DNA of 64,000 nucleotides. It comes from Halomonas faecis (lineage in GTDB: Bacteria; Pseudomonadota; Gammaproteobacteria; Pseudomonadales; Halomonadaceae). Shown in pieces: positions 56,921 to 64,000 of the stretch (the stretch's first letter is position 1; every line of letters begins with the position of its first letter). Made by a program: the position numbers and the translations under genes. The notes under the pieces are model-generated. The model worked only from the letters and a program-made list of their open reading frames with translations, was not told the DNA's origin and searched no databases. The DNA lies in NCBI RefSeq assembly GCF_010993975.1, contig NZ_JAACZO010000057.1:62001-126000 (forward strand). Reading direction: 5' to 3'.

Positions 56921-58276
56921 CTACCAGAGCCGCATCAGATCGAAATAGAGCGCCATCACCATCAGGGTGACGACCAATGCCAGGCCGATACGCAGTCCCA
57001 CGGCCTGGGTACGCTCGGAAACCGGACGCCCGCGCAGCGCCTCGACGAAGTAGTAAAGCAGGTGACCGCCGTCGAGTACCGGAATGGGCAACAAGTTCAG
57101 CACTCCCAGGCTAATCGACAAGTAGGCCATGAAACTGACGAAACTCTCCAGCCCGGTTCGCGCCGTATCGCCGGCCACCTGAGCGATGGTGATGGGACCG
57201 GATAGATTGGACGGCGAAATCAGCCCCACCAGCATCTTGCGAATGGCATCCAGGGTCAACAACGACATTTCACCGGTTCGCGAGAGCGCCTGCCCCACTG
57301 CTGCCACCGGACCATAGCGTATCTCGCGGCGATATTCGTCCGGCCATGCCACCGGTTCGACCCCGGCGCCCACGTAACCGATGGTCGTACCGCCTTCGAC
57401 CTCGCGCTCCCCCGGGGTAAGCGTCAGTTCCAAACGCTCTCCCCCGCGCGCGACATCCAGGGACAGTGCCTCACCCGGGCTCGTCCGCACGCGATTGACG
57501 AAATCCATCCAGTCGGCCACCGGTTCGCCGTTCACCGCGACCACCTCGTCGCCCGGCTCGAGCCCTGCCTCGGCCGCCGCCTCTCCGTCCATCACCTGGC
57601 CAAGCACCGCCGGAATATCCGGCTGCCAGGGTGTGATGCCCAGCGTGGCAAGCGGCCGAGGCGGGTCCTGGCGCACCAGGTAGTTCTCCACCGGCAGGCG
57701 GTATTCACGCGGATCGGCGACACCGTCACGGGCCTGCAGGCTCAGTTCGCCGTCGACGCCGATCGCCGCCACCAGCTTGAGATTGATCTGATCCCAGGAG
57801 CGCACCGCATCGCCGCGCACCGCGACGATCTCTTCGCCACCGGACAGTCCGGCGCGCGCTGCGGGCGACTCGGGTTCGACATCGCCGATGACGGGCACGA
57901 CTGCCGTGGTACCCGCCACGAACAGCGCCCAGTAGACGGCGATGGCCAGCAGGAAGTTGGCCAAGGGCCCGGCAGCCACGATGGCGATCCGCTGCCACAC
58001 GGTCTTGCTGTTGAATGCCAGATCGCGCTGATCGGGCGGAACGGGTGCCTCGCGTTCATCGAGCATCTTGACGTAGCCACCCAGCGGAATGGCGGCCACG
58101 GCAAATTCCGTGCCATGCCGGTCGTACAGTGACCAGATCGGCCTGCCGAAGCCTACCGAAAAACGCAGCACCTTGACGCCACACCGCCGCGCCACCCAGA
58201 AGTGGCCGAACTCATGGAAGGTAATCAGCAAGCCCAGCACCACGATGACGGCCAGCACGTTCTGGATCAGGCCCAA
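56921..58276 (-). CDS. rseP: Zinc metalloprotease RseP (site-2 protease)
   Basis: Intramembrane protease that cleaves the anti-sigma factor RseA after DegS. The 451-residue protein has the zinc motif HEFGH (21-25) in the first membrane helix, two PDZ domains (about 120-290) and the C-terminal LNLLPIPVLDGGHLLYY. The start is TTG with a very strong GAGGAGAG site; no better ATG exists upstream. It is followed by a 127-base gap to bamA, a neighbour it shares a quality-control role with. Confidence 0.95.
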   Translation of the reverse strand: MGLIQNVLAVIVVLGLLITFHEFGHFWVARRCGVKVLRFSVGFGRPIWSLYDRHGTEFAVAAIPLGGYVKMLDEREAPVPPDQRDLAFNSKTVWQRIAIVAAGPLANFLLAIAVYWALFVAGTTAVVPVIGDVEPESPAARAGLSGGEEIVAVRGDAVRSWDQINLKLVAAIGVDGELSLQARDGVADPREYRLPVENYLVRQDPPRPLATLGITPWQPDIPAVLGQVMDGEAAAEAGLEPGDEVVAVNGEPVADWMDFVNRVRTSPGEALSLDVARGGERLELTLTPGEREVEGGTTIGYVGAGVEPVAWPDEYRREIRYGPVAAVGQALSRTGEMSLLTLDAIRKMLVGLISPSNLSGPITIAQVAGDTARTGLESFVSFMAYLSISLGVLNLLPIPVLDGGHLLYYFVEALRGRPVSERTQAVGLRIGLALVVTLMVMALYFDLMRLW

Positions 58277-58314
58277 GTCACTCTCCTCGTTGCATTGACA
58301 GCATGGCGGTCTCT

Positions 58315-59523
58315 TCAGTCATCGCCCAACAGGCTCGTGGCCATGCGGCGCGCAAGGGTATCGGCCTCGAGCACGGACTCCAGGTCATCCGCCCGCCCTA
58401 CCGCAAGCGCATCGCAGACACGCGCCACCAGTTCGCCGATACCGATGAACCCGAGCCGCCCGCACAGGAAGGCACCCACCGCCACTTCATTGGCGGCATT
58501 GAGCACCGCCGGAGCAGTACCGCCAGCCGCCATTGCCTGGCGCGCCAGACGCAGACAAGGGAATGCCGTCTCGTCCGGTGCCTCGAAGTCGAGACGCGCG
58601 ACCTGAAAGAGGTCGAGCGCCTCGACGCCGGCCTCGATGCGCTCCGGCCAGGCCAGCCCATAGGCGATCGGCGTGCGCATGTCGGGGTTGCCGAGCTGGG
58701 CGATCACCGAGCCGTCGCTGTAGGCGGCCATGGAGTGGATCACGCTCTGCGGATGCACCACTACCTGCACCTGGTCGGGGCGCGCATCGAACAGCCAGCA
58801 AGCCTCCACCAGCTCCAGCCCCTTGTTCATCAGGGTCGCACTGTCCACCGAAATCTTGCGCCCCATGCTCCAGTTGGGGTGAGCACAGGCCTGATCGGGG
58901 GTCACCGTGGACAGGCGCTCGGGCGTCCAGCCACGAAACGGCCCCCCCGAAGCGGTCAACAGCAGTTGGGTCACTCCGTGCCGGGATAGCCCACCGCGAT
59001 GCTCCACGGGTAGACACTGATAAATGGCATTATGTTCGGAATCGATGGGCAGCAGGGTCGCACCGTATCGCGTCACGGTATCCATGAAGAGCGCGCCGGA
59101 CATCACCAGCGCCTCCTTGTTGGCCAACAGCACGCGCTTGCCGGCACGCACGGCGGCGAGCGTCGGCAGCAACCCGGCAGCACCGACGATGGCCGCCATG
59201 ACCACGTCGACGTCACTGGCTTCGGCCACCTCGACCAGCGCCGCGGTGCCGGCACGCACGTCGGTGGCCAACCCCTCATCGGCGAGCCGCGATCGCAGCC
59301 AGACGGCATCCTGCTCCTGATCCAGGACCGCCACCTCGGGGCAGTGCTCACGGCACTGGGCCAGCAGCGCCTCACGAGAGCGGTGAGCGGTCAGCGCATG
59401 CACCCGATAGCGGTCGGGGTGGCGCGCGATCACGTCCAGGGTACTGGTGCCGATGGAGCCGGTGGCCCCCAGCACCGCAACGGCCTGCCGGTGACGGGCT
59501 ATGCCCGGGGTATCGAGGCTCAT
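58315..59523 (-). CDS. dxr: 1-deoxy-D-xylulose 5-phosphate reductoisomerase
   Basis: Committed step of the MEP isoprenoid pathway: converts DXP to MEP with NADPH. The 402-residue protein has the cofactor motif GATGSIG (19-25), [24 protein letters not shown] and PTASGG-like [17 protein letters not shown] plus [21 protein letters not shown]. It is one base from cdsA and 38 bases from rseP. Confidence 0.97.
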   Translation of the reverse strand: MSLDTPGIARHRQAVAVLGATGSIGTSTLDVIARHPDRYRVHALTAHRSREALLAQCREHCPEVAVLDQEQDAVWLRSRLADEGLATDVRAGTAALVEVAEASDVDVVMAAIVGAAGLLPTLAAVRAGKRVLLANKEALVMSGALFMDTVTRYGATLLPIDSEHNAIYQCLPVEHRGGLSRHGVTQLLLTASGGPFRGWTPERLSTVTPDQACAHPNWSMGRKISVDSATLMNKGLELVEACWLFDARPDQVQVVVHPQSVIHSMAAYSDGSVIAQLGNPDMRTPIAYGLAWPERIEAGVEALDLFQVARLDFEAPDETAFPCLRLARQAMAAGGTAPAVLNAANEVAVGAFLCGRLGFIGIGELVARVCDALAVGRADDLESVLEADTLARRMATSLLGDD

Positions 59524-59524
59524 G

Positions 59525-60325
59525 TCACAGCACCCCCAGCGAGAACAGCGCGAACAGCGGCACCGCGGCGGTCAGGCTGTCGATGCGATCGAGCACGCCG
59601 CCATGGCCGGGCAGCAAGTTGCTGGAATCCTTGATGCCGCGGTGGCGCTTGAGCATGCTCTCGAGCAGATCGCCGAGCACCGACACCAGCGTCACTACTG
59701 CCGTCGCGGCCAGCAGCGCCACGCCACCACCCGTCCCCAATCCTTGCCAGACGGCAAAGACGAGGGCCAGTGCCAGCGTGACTGCCAGGCCCCCGGCCAC
59801 GCCCTCCCAGCTCTTGCCCGGGCTGACAGCCGGCGCCAGCTTGTGCCGTCCCCAGGCCCGGCCGCTGAAGTAGGCGCCGATGTCGGCTCCCCATACCAGC
59901 AGCAACACGAAGAGCAGCCACACGCTGCCGAGATCCCGCAACACGTTGAAACCGACCCAAGCCGGCAACAGCACCCATAGTCCCATGGCCAGGCGGCGCG
60001 CAGAGGGCTGCCACTGCTCCCGGCGGGCGGGATAGTGGATGACCCAGTAGAGGTTGAGCAGCCAGCCGACCACAGACAGCCAGAGCGGCCAGGTCGCGTG
60101 GGCACTGCCAGCGAGCCACAGCAGCACCATGACCACTGCCAAGATGGCGACCAGAACTCCGCGCACACCTCGCCGAGTCACGCCGGCGAGATTGGTCCAC
60201 TCCCAGGTGGCGAGCAGTACCATGCCACCGGTGAAAAGCCCAAAGGCGGCACCGCTAAGGCCGAACAGCCCTCCTAGGGCAAGCGGCACCAGCCACAGAG
60301 CGGTGAGGATTCGCTGCCTAAGCAC
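59525..60325 (-). CDS. cdsA: Phosphatidate cytidylyltransferase
   Basis: Makes CDP-diacylglycerol from CTP and phosphatidate in the inner membrane. The start is GTG 60325, inside the last codons of uppS (8-base overlap), giving 266 residues beginning [19 protein letters not shown]. About eight membrane segments follow, and the family signature is seen as [31 protein letters not shown] and [13 protein letters not shown] near the C-terminus. The frame is open upstream to 60664 but that part is antisense-like and not CdsA. Confidence 0.93.
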   Translation of the reverse strand: MLRQRILTALWLVPLALGGLFGLSGAAFGLFTGGMVLLATWEWTNLAGVTRRGVRGVLVAILAVVMVLLWLAGSAHATWPLWLSVVGWLLNLYWVIHYPARREQWQPSARRLAMGLWVLLPAWVGFNVLRDLGSVWLLFVLLLVWGADIGAYFSGRAWGRHKLAPAVSPGKSWEGVAGGLAVTLALALVFAVWQGLGTGGGVALLAATAVVTLVSVLGDLLESMLKRHRGIKDSSNLLPGHGGVLDRIDSLTAAVPLFALFSLGVL

Positions 60326-61085
60326 CGTCGACCTCGACCTGTTCGTCGGTCTTGCCGAAACGCCGCTGCCGGCCGCGGAAGTCATCGAAGGCGGCATCGA
60401 GCGCCTCACCGTCGAAGTCGGGCCACAGCCGCGGCGTGAAGTAGAGCTCGGCATAGGCCATCTGCCACAGCAGGAAGTTGGATATCCGCTGCTCGCCGCT
60501 GGTGCGGATGCACAGATCGACCGGCGGCGCATCGGCGAGGGAGAGGACGCGCTCGACGGCTGCCTCGTCGATGGCTTCGGGGGCGAGCTCGCCAGCGGCG
60601 ACGCGCTCGGCCAGCCTTCGCGTCGCCCGCGTGATGTCCCAACGCCCTCCGTAGTTGGCCGCAATCACCAGATGCATTCCACGGTTCTCGGCGGTCAGTG
60701 CCTCTGCCTGCTCGATATAGTTCTGAATCGAGCGCGAGAAGGCACTGCGATCGCCGATGATCGAGAGACGAATGCCGTGCTCGTGCAGCTTTCTCACTTC
60801 GCGCTTCAGCGCCAGCAGAAAGAGCTCCATCAAAGCACTCACTTCGGCTTCGGGGCGCTTCCAGTTCTCGCTGGAGAACGCGAACAGCGTCAGCATCTCC
60901 ACGCCACGCTCGCCGGCACGCCGAATGACGGCCCGCACGGCCTCGACGCCGGCGCGATGGCCGCGCACGCTGGACATGCCGCGCGCCTTGGCCCAGCGGT
61001 TGTTGCCATCCATGATGATGGCCACATGGCGTGGCACGCCGGCACTACCGGGTGCCGAGGGCGCGGAGGTGTGCGTTGACGTCAT
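60318..61085 (-). CDS. uppS: Undecaprenyl diphosphate synthase
   Basis: Cis-prenyltransferase that makes the C55 lipid carrier for peptidoglycan. The 255-residue protein has D26 in IIMDGNNRWAKARG, FAFSSENWKRP, and RTSGEQRISNFLLWQMAYAE. It has a short Thr/Ser-rich N-terminal extension. It overlaps cdsA and lies 60 bases after frr, in the conserved frr-uppS-cdsA-dxr-rseP-bamA order. Confidence 0.97.
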   Translation of the reverse strand: MTSTHTSAPSAPGSAGVPRHVAIIMDGNNRWAKARGMSSVRGHRAGVEAVRAVIRRAGERGVEMLTLFAFSSENWKRPEAEVSALMELFLLALKREVRKLHEHGIRLSIIGDRSAFSRSIQNYIEQAEALTAENRGMHLVIAANYGGRWDITRATRRLAERVAAGELAPEAIDEAAVERVLSLADAPPVDLCIRTSGEQRISNFLLWQMAYAELYFTPRLWPDFDGEALDAAFDDFRGRQRRFGKTDEQVEVDGA

Positions 61086-61145
61086 GGTGTCTCACATCGC
61101 GGGATGGACGGAGTCAGGCCTCAAGAGGCCGCGGACCTGGCGGAA

Positions 61146-61703
61146 TCACACCTGCAACAGGTCGTGCTCCTTGGACTCGAGCGTCTTGTCGATCTCGGCG
61201 ATGTACTTGTCGGTGAGCTTCTGGATCGCCTCCTCGCCCTGATGCTGCTCATCCTCGGTGATCTCCTTCTCCTTGAGCAGCGCCTTGATGTCTCCATTGG
61301 CATCGCGACGCACGTTGCGCACTGCCACACGGGCGTGCTCGGCTTCGCTGCGCGCCTGCTTGATGTAGCCCTTGCGCGTTTCCTCGGTAAGCATCGGCAT
61401 CGGCACGCGAATCACGTTGCCCGCACTGGCGGGATTGAGCCCCAGGTCAGAGCTGATGATCGCCTTCTCGATCTTGGGCACCATGTTCTGCTCCCACGGC
61501 ACGACCGTCAGGGTGCGGGCATCCTCGACGTTGATCGAGGCGACCTGATTGATCGGTACTGGGCTGCCGTAGTAATCCACGGTCACCGAATCGAGAATGC
61601 TCGAATGGGCGCGGCCGGTACGAATCTTGTTGAAGTTGGCATGAAGCGACTCGAGGCTCTTCTTCATGCGACTTTCGGCGTCTTTCTTGATGTCATCGAT
61701 CAC
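61146..61703 (-). CDS. frr: Ribosome recycling factor
   Basis: Splits post-termination ribosomes with EF-G. The 185-residue protein has the usual three-helix bundle with [18 protein letters not shown] at the N-terminal half and the [17 protein letters not shown] domain-II linker. It is 4 bases past pyrH, in the conserved rpsB-tsf-pyrH-frr order. Confidence 0.97.
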   Translation of the reverse strand: MIDDIKKDAESRMKKSLESLHANFNKIRTGRAHSSILDSVTVDYYGSPVPINQVASINVEDARTLTVVPWEQNMVPKIEKAIISSDLGLNPASAGNVIRVPMPMLTEETRKGYIKQARSEAEHARVAVRNVRRDANGDIKALLKEKEITEDEQHQGEEAIQKLTDKYIAEIDKTLESKEHDLLQV

Positions 61704-61707
61704 GGTA

Positions 61708-62493
61708 TCAACCTCTGTCTATCAGGGTGCCTTCCTTGCCGCCCACGACCAGATTCAGCAGGGCGCCCGGCTTGTTCATGTTGAAGACGCGAACCGGCAT
61801 ATCATGGTCCCGTACCAGGCAGATGGCGGTCAAATCCATGACGCCGAGCTTCTGGTCGATCGCATCGTCGTAGGTCAGTCGCTCGTACTTCACCGCCTCG
61901 GCGTGCTTGACCGGATCCTTGTCGTAGACGCCATCCACCTTGGTGGCCTTGACCACCACGTCGGCATCGATCTCGATGCCGCGCAGACAGGCCGCCGAAT
62001 CCGTGGTGAAGAACGGGTTGCCGGTACCGGCAGAAAACAGTACCACGTCGCCCGACGTCAGGTAGCGTATGGCCGTGCGACGGTCATAGTGCTCCACCAC
62101 GCCACTCATGGGGATGGCCGACATCACCCGCGAGCGGATGTTGGAGCGCTCCAGAGCGTCACGCATGGCCAGCGCGTTCATCACCGTAGCCAGCATGCCC
62201 ATGTGGTCGCCGGTGACCCGATCCATGCCGGCCTCGTGCAGCGCCGCACCGCGAAACAGGTTGCCGCCGCCGACCACGATGCCGACCTGCACGCCGATGC
62301 CGACCAACTGGCCGATCTCCAGCGCCATGCGGTCGAGCACTTTAGGATCGATGCCGAACTCGGCATCACCGGTCAGCGCTTCTCCGGAGAGCTTGAGCAG
62401 AATGCGCTTGTACTTCGACTTGTCGTCACGCGACTTCTCCGCTCGGCCGGCGTCGGGCCGGGGCGGGGCTTCACTGCGATCGGCACTGGGCAT
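61708..62493 (-). CDS. pyrH: UMP kinase
   Basis: Phosphorylates UMP to UDP. The 261-residue protein has the amino acid kinase fold with [46 protein letters not shown] and [16 protein letters not shown]. It has about 20 more residues at the N-terminus ([20 protein letters not shown]) than E. coli PyrH, which begins a few residues before [19 protein letters not shown] six bases before ATG 62493 supports this longer start. It lies 4 bases before frr. Confidence 0.95.
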   Translation of the reverse strand: MPSADRSEAPPRPDAGRAEKSRDDKSKYKRILLKLSGEALTGDAEFGIDPKVLDRMALEIGQLVGIGVQVGIVVGGGNLFRGAALHEAGMDRVTGDHMGMLATVMNALAMRDALERSNIRSRVMSAIPMSGVVEHYDRRTAIRYLTSGDVVLFSAGTGNPFFTTDSAACLRGIEIDADVVVKATKVDGVYDKDPVKHAEAVKYERLTYDDAIDQKLGVMDLTAICLVRDHDMPVRVFNMNKPGALLNLVVGGKEGTLIDRG

Positions 62494-62563
62494 GGGCGTC
62501 TCCTGTATCACCGTCGAATGGGTTGCAAGGCGGGCTCGTCCGGACGCACCGCCCGGATACGCA

Positions 62564-62589
62564 AAGGCGTGCGCTCATGCGCACGCCTT
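62564..62589 (-). terminator. Terminator-like hairpin after tsf
   Basis: Perfect 11-bp stem AAGGCGTGCGC / GCGCACGCCTT with a 4-base loop, 22 bases past the tsf stop codon. On the minus strand it is followed by TTTGCG, so the T-run is short. It would partly separate rpsB-tsf from pyrH-frr, as in other gammaproteobacteria. Confidence 0.6.
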
Positions 62590-62610
62590 CACGCGCTGGA
62601 TGCTCAGACC

Positions 62611-63480
62611 TCAGCTACGACCAGCCTGTTCCATCACTTCCTTGGCAAAGTCGACCTCTTCCTTCTCGATGCCTTCACCCACTTCGAAGCGGGTGAAGCC
62701 GACCACCTCGCCACCGGCGGCCTTGACGAACTCGGCCACGCTCTGGTTGGGATCCTTGACGAAGGGCTGCTCGGTCAGACTGTTCTCGGCCAGGTACTTC
62801 TTGAGGCGGCCTTGAACCATCTTCTCGGCGATGTTTTCGGGCTTGCCGGCCATGTCCGGCTGCGCCAGGATGATCGCCTTCTCTTCGTCGAGCTTTTCCT
62901 GCGGCATTTCATCGGGACGCGCCACGGTCGGGTTGATGGCGGCCACGTGCATGGCGACGTCCTTGGCCACCTCGGCGTTGCCCCCATTGAGCACGGTCAA
63001 CACGCCAATGCGGCCGCCGTGAACATAGGCACCCACCAGGCCGCCTTGCGGCGCCTCGACCACGGCACAGCGCCGCACGCCGATGTTCTCGCCGATCTTC
63101 TGCACCAGTTGCTCGCGGGCGACCTCGAGCTCACCATCCATCACCGCGGCCACGTCTTCGCTCTTGGCGGCGAAGAAGGCATCGGCAACCTTGTCGGCGA
63201 AAGCCCTGAAGTTGTCGTCGCGGGCGACGAAATCGGTCTCGGAGTTGATCTCGACCGCCACGCCGTAGCTGCCGTCGTCAGCGACACGCGTCACCACGGC
63301 GCCCTCGGCGGCGGTACGGCCGGCTTTCTTGGCGGCCTTGAGGCCGGAATTCTTGCGCAGGTTTTCGATGGCGACCTCGATGTCACCACCAGCTTCGGTG
63401 AGTGCCTTCTTGCACTCCATCATGCCGAGCCCGGTACGCTCGCGCAGTTCCTTGACCTGGGAGGCGCTAATCGCTGCCAT
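62611..63480 (-). CDS. tsf: Translation elongation factor Ts
   Basis: Nucleotide exchange factor for EF-Tu. The 289-residue protein has the N-terminal UBA-like helix bundle ([20 protein letters not shown]), the exchange motif TDFV (82-85) in [13 protein letters not shown], and two core subdomains. The ATG at 63480 matches family starts; the open frame upstream to 63696 is not real. It follows rpsB by 82 bases, with a small hairpin in the gap. Confidence 0.97.
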   Translation of the reverse strand: MAAISASQVKELRERTGLGMMECKKALTEAGGDIEVAIENLRKNSGLKAAKKAGRTAAEGAVVTRVADDGSYGVAVEINSETDFVARDDNFRAFADKVADAFFAAKSEDVAAVMDGELEVAREQLVQKIGENIGVRRCAVVEAPQGGLVGAYVHGGRIGVLTVLNGGNAEVAKDVAMHVAAINPTVARPDEMPQEKLDEEKAIILAQPDMAGKPENIAEKMVQGRLKKYLAENSLTEQPFVKDPNQSVAEFVKAAGGEVVGFTRFEVGEGIEKEEVDFAKEVMEQAGRS

Positions 63481-63528
63481 GGTAATGTCCTCTGGAATGA
63501 TTCGACCGATGATGGATTGCGTGAACGC

Positions 63529-63549
63529 AGCGGGCATCCGGGGCCCGCT
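63529..63549 (-). terminator. Weak hairpin between rpsB and tsf
   Basis: AGCGGGC (63529-63535) pairs with GCCCGCT (63543-63549), loop of 7 bases. There is no T-run. It may reduce tsf expression relative to rpsB, or be only an RNA processing or stability feature. Confidence 0.35.
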
Positions 63550-63562
63550 GCGGCAATCGCGG

Positions 63563-64000
63563 TTACTCGGCGGCGGCGGCGTCGCCGCTCTCGCCCTCGG
63601 TGACCTCGACGAACTCGTCGGGACGGCCTTCCTTCGCGCGCACACAGGCGTCGGCGACGGCCTTGACGTAGATCTGAATGGCACGGATGGAGTCATCGTT
63701 GCCGGGGATCACGTAATCGACGCCGTCCGGGTCGGAGTTGGTATCCACCACCCCGATGACCGGGATGCCGAGCTTGTTCGCCTCGTTGATGGCGATGCGC
63801 TCGTGGTCGACGTCGATCACGAACAGGGCATCGGGCAGGCCGCCCATATCCTTGATGCCGCCCACGCTGCGCTCGAGCTTGTCCTGCTCGCGAGTCGCCA
63901 TCAGGACCTCTTTCTTGGTCAGCTTGTCGAAGGTGCCGTCTTCATGCATCGCTTCGAGTTCGCGCAGACGCTTGATCGAGACGCGGATGGTCTTGTAGTT
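63563..64000 (-). CDS. rpsB: 30S ribosomal protein S2 (partial, N-terminus beyond window)
   Basis: C-terminal 145 residues of S2, entering at [20 protein letters not shown]. The family segments [46 protein letters not shown] and [14 protein letters not shown] are clear. The tail ends in an acidic and alanine-rich run ([11 protein letters not shown]). An internal ATG at 63949 is not the start; the frame continues past the window edge. Confidence 0.96.
   Translation of the reverse strand, partial: NYKTIRVSIKRLRELEAMHEDGTFDKLTKKEVLMATREQDKLERSVGGIKDMGGLPDALFVIDVDHERIAINEANKLGIPVIGVVDTNSDPDGVDYVIPGNDDSIRAIQIYVKAVADACVRAKEGRPDEFVEVTEGESGDAAAAE

Overview
The window is a high-GC gammaproteobacterial chromosome segment carrying core genes only. 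Gene order (gltDB, aroBK, pilQPONM, ponA, rpmE, priA, argS, hslVU, ubiEJB, hisE, tatABC, hemB, ppk1, rho, ppx, and the lpx/dnaE/accA/tilS and rpsB-to-bamA clusters) and protein sequences resemble Pseudomonas and most of all Halomonadaceae. A Halomonas-like moderate halophile is the best guess, by inference rather than by marker-gene proof. I see no rRNA, tRNA, CRISPR, prophage or insertion sequence.

Layout. 1-5250: glutamate synthase subunits and a regulatory stretch. 5251-11866: one minus-strand operon, pilM-N-O-P-Q-aroK-aroB, joining type IV pilus assembly to the shikimate pathway. 12127-15519: PBP1a and a DUF481 outer membrane protein. 15595-17332: malic enzyme and L31. 17491-30055: a plus-strand run with PriA, ArgRS, an FtsN-like SPOR protein, HslVU, DUF971, ubiquinone genes, HisE and Tat. 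30157-34305: ElbB, HemB, Ppk1. 34321-39892: a DUF3087-like protein, DAHP synthase with a long leader, a tiny membrane protein, FolM, Fre and UbiD. 40180-44739: Rho, Ppx, TilS. 44769-54423 and beyond: accA, dnaE, rnhB, lpxB, lpxA, fabZ, lpxD, skp, bamA, rseP, dxr, cdsA, uppS, frr, pyrH, tsf, rpsB, all on the minus strand. This is the classic envelope, lipid A, isoprenoid and translation supercluster.

The coding content is ordinary; the unusual material is between genes. (i) A roughly 97-bp structured element occurs four times (near 24990, 35000, 40100 and 49575). Its terminal and internal stems are kept by paired base changes, which suggests selection on a folded RNA or on a hairpin-ended mobile element. 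(ii) DAHP synthase is preceded by two consecutive small ORFs rich in Tyr, Trp and Phe, with a strong hairpin and alternative pairings, so it looks like a double leader-peptide attenuator. (iii) Heptanucleotide tandem arrays (CGAAGCC and relatives) sit in four intergenic regions, one flanking a terminator as inverted copies. (iv) A second, roughly 40-bp palindromic repeat occurs twice. (v) A 41-residue membrane protein lies just upstream of the leader region.
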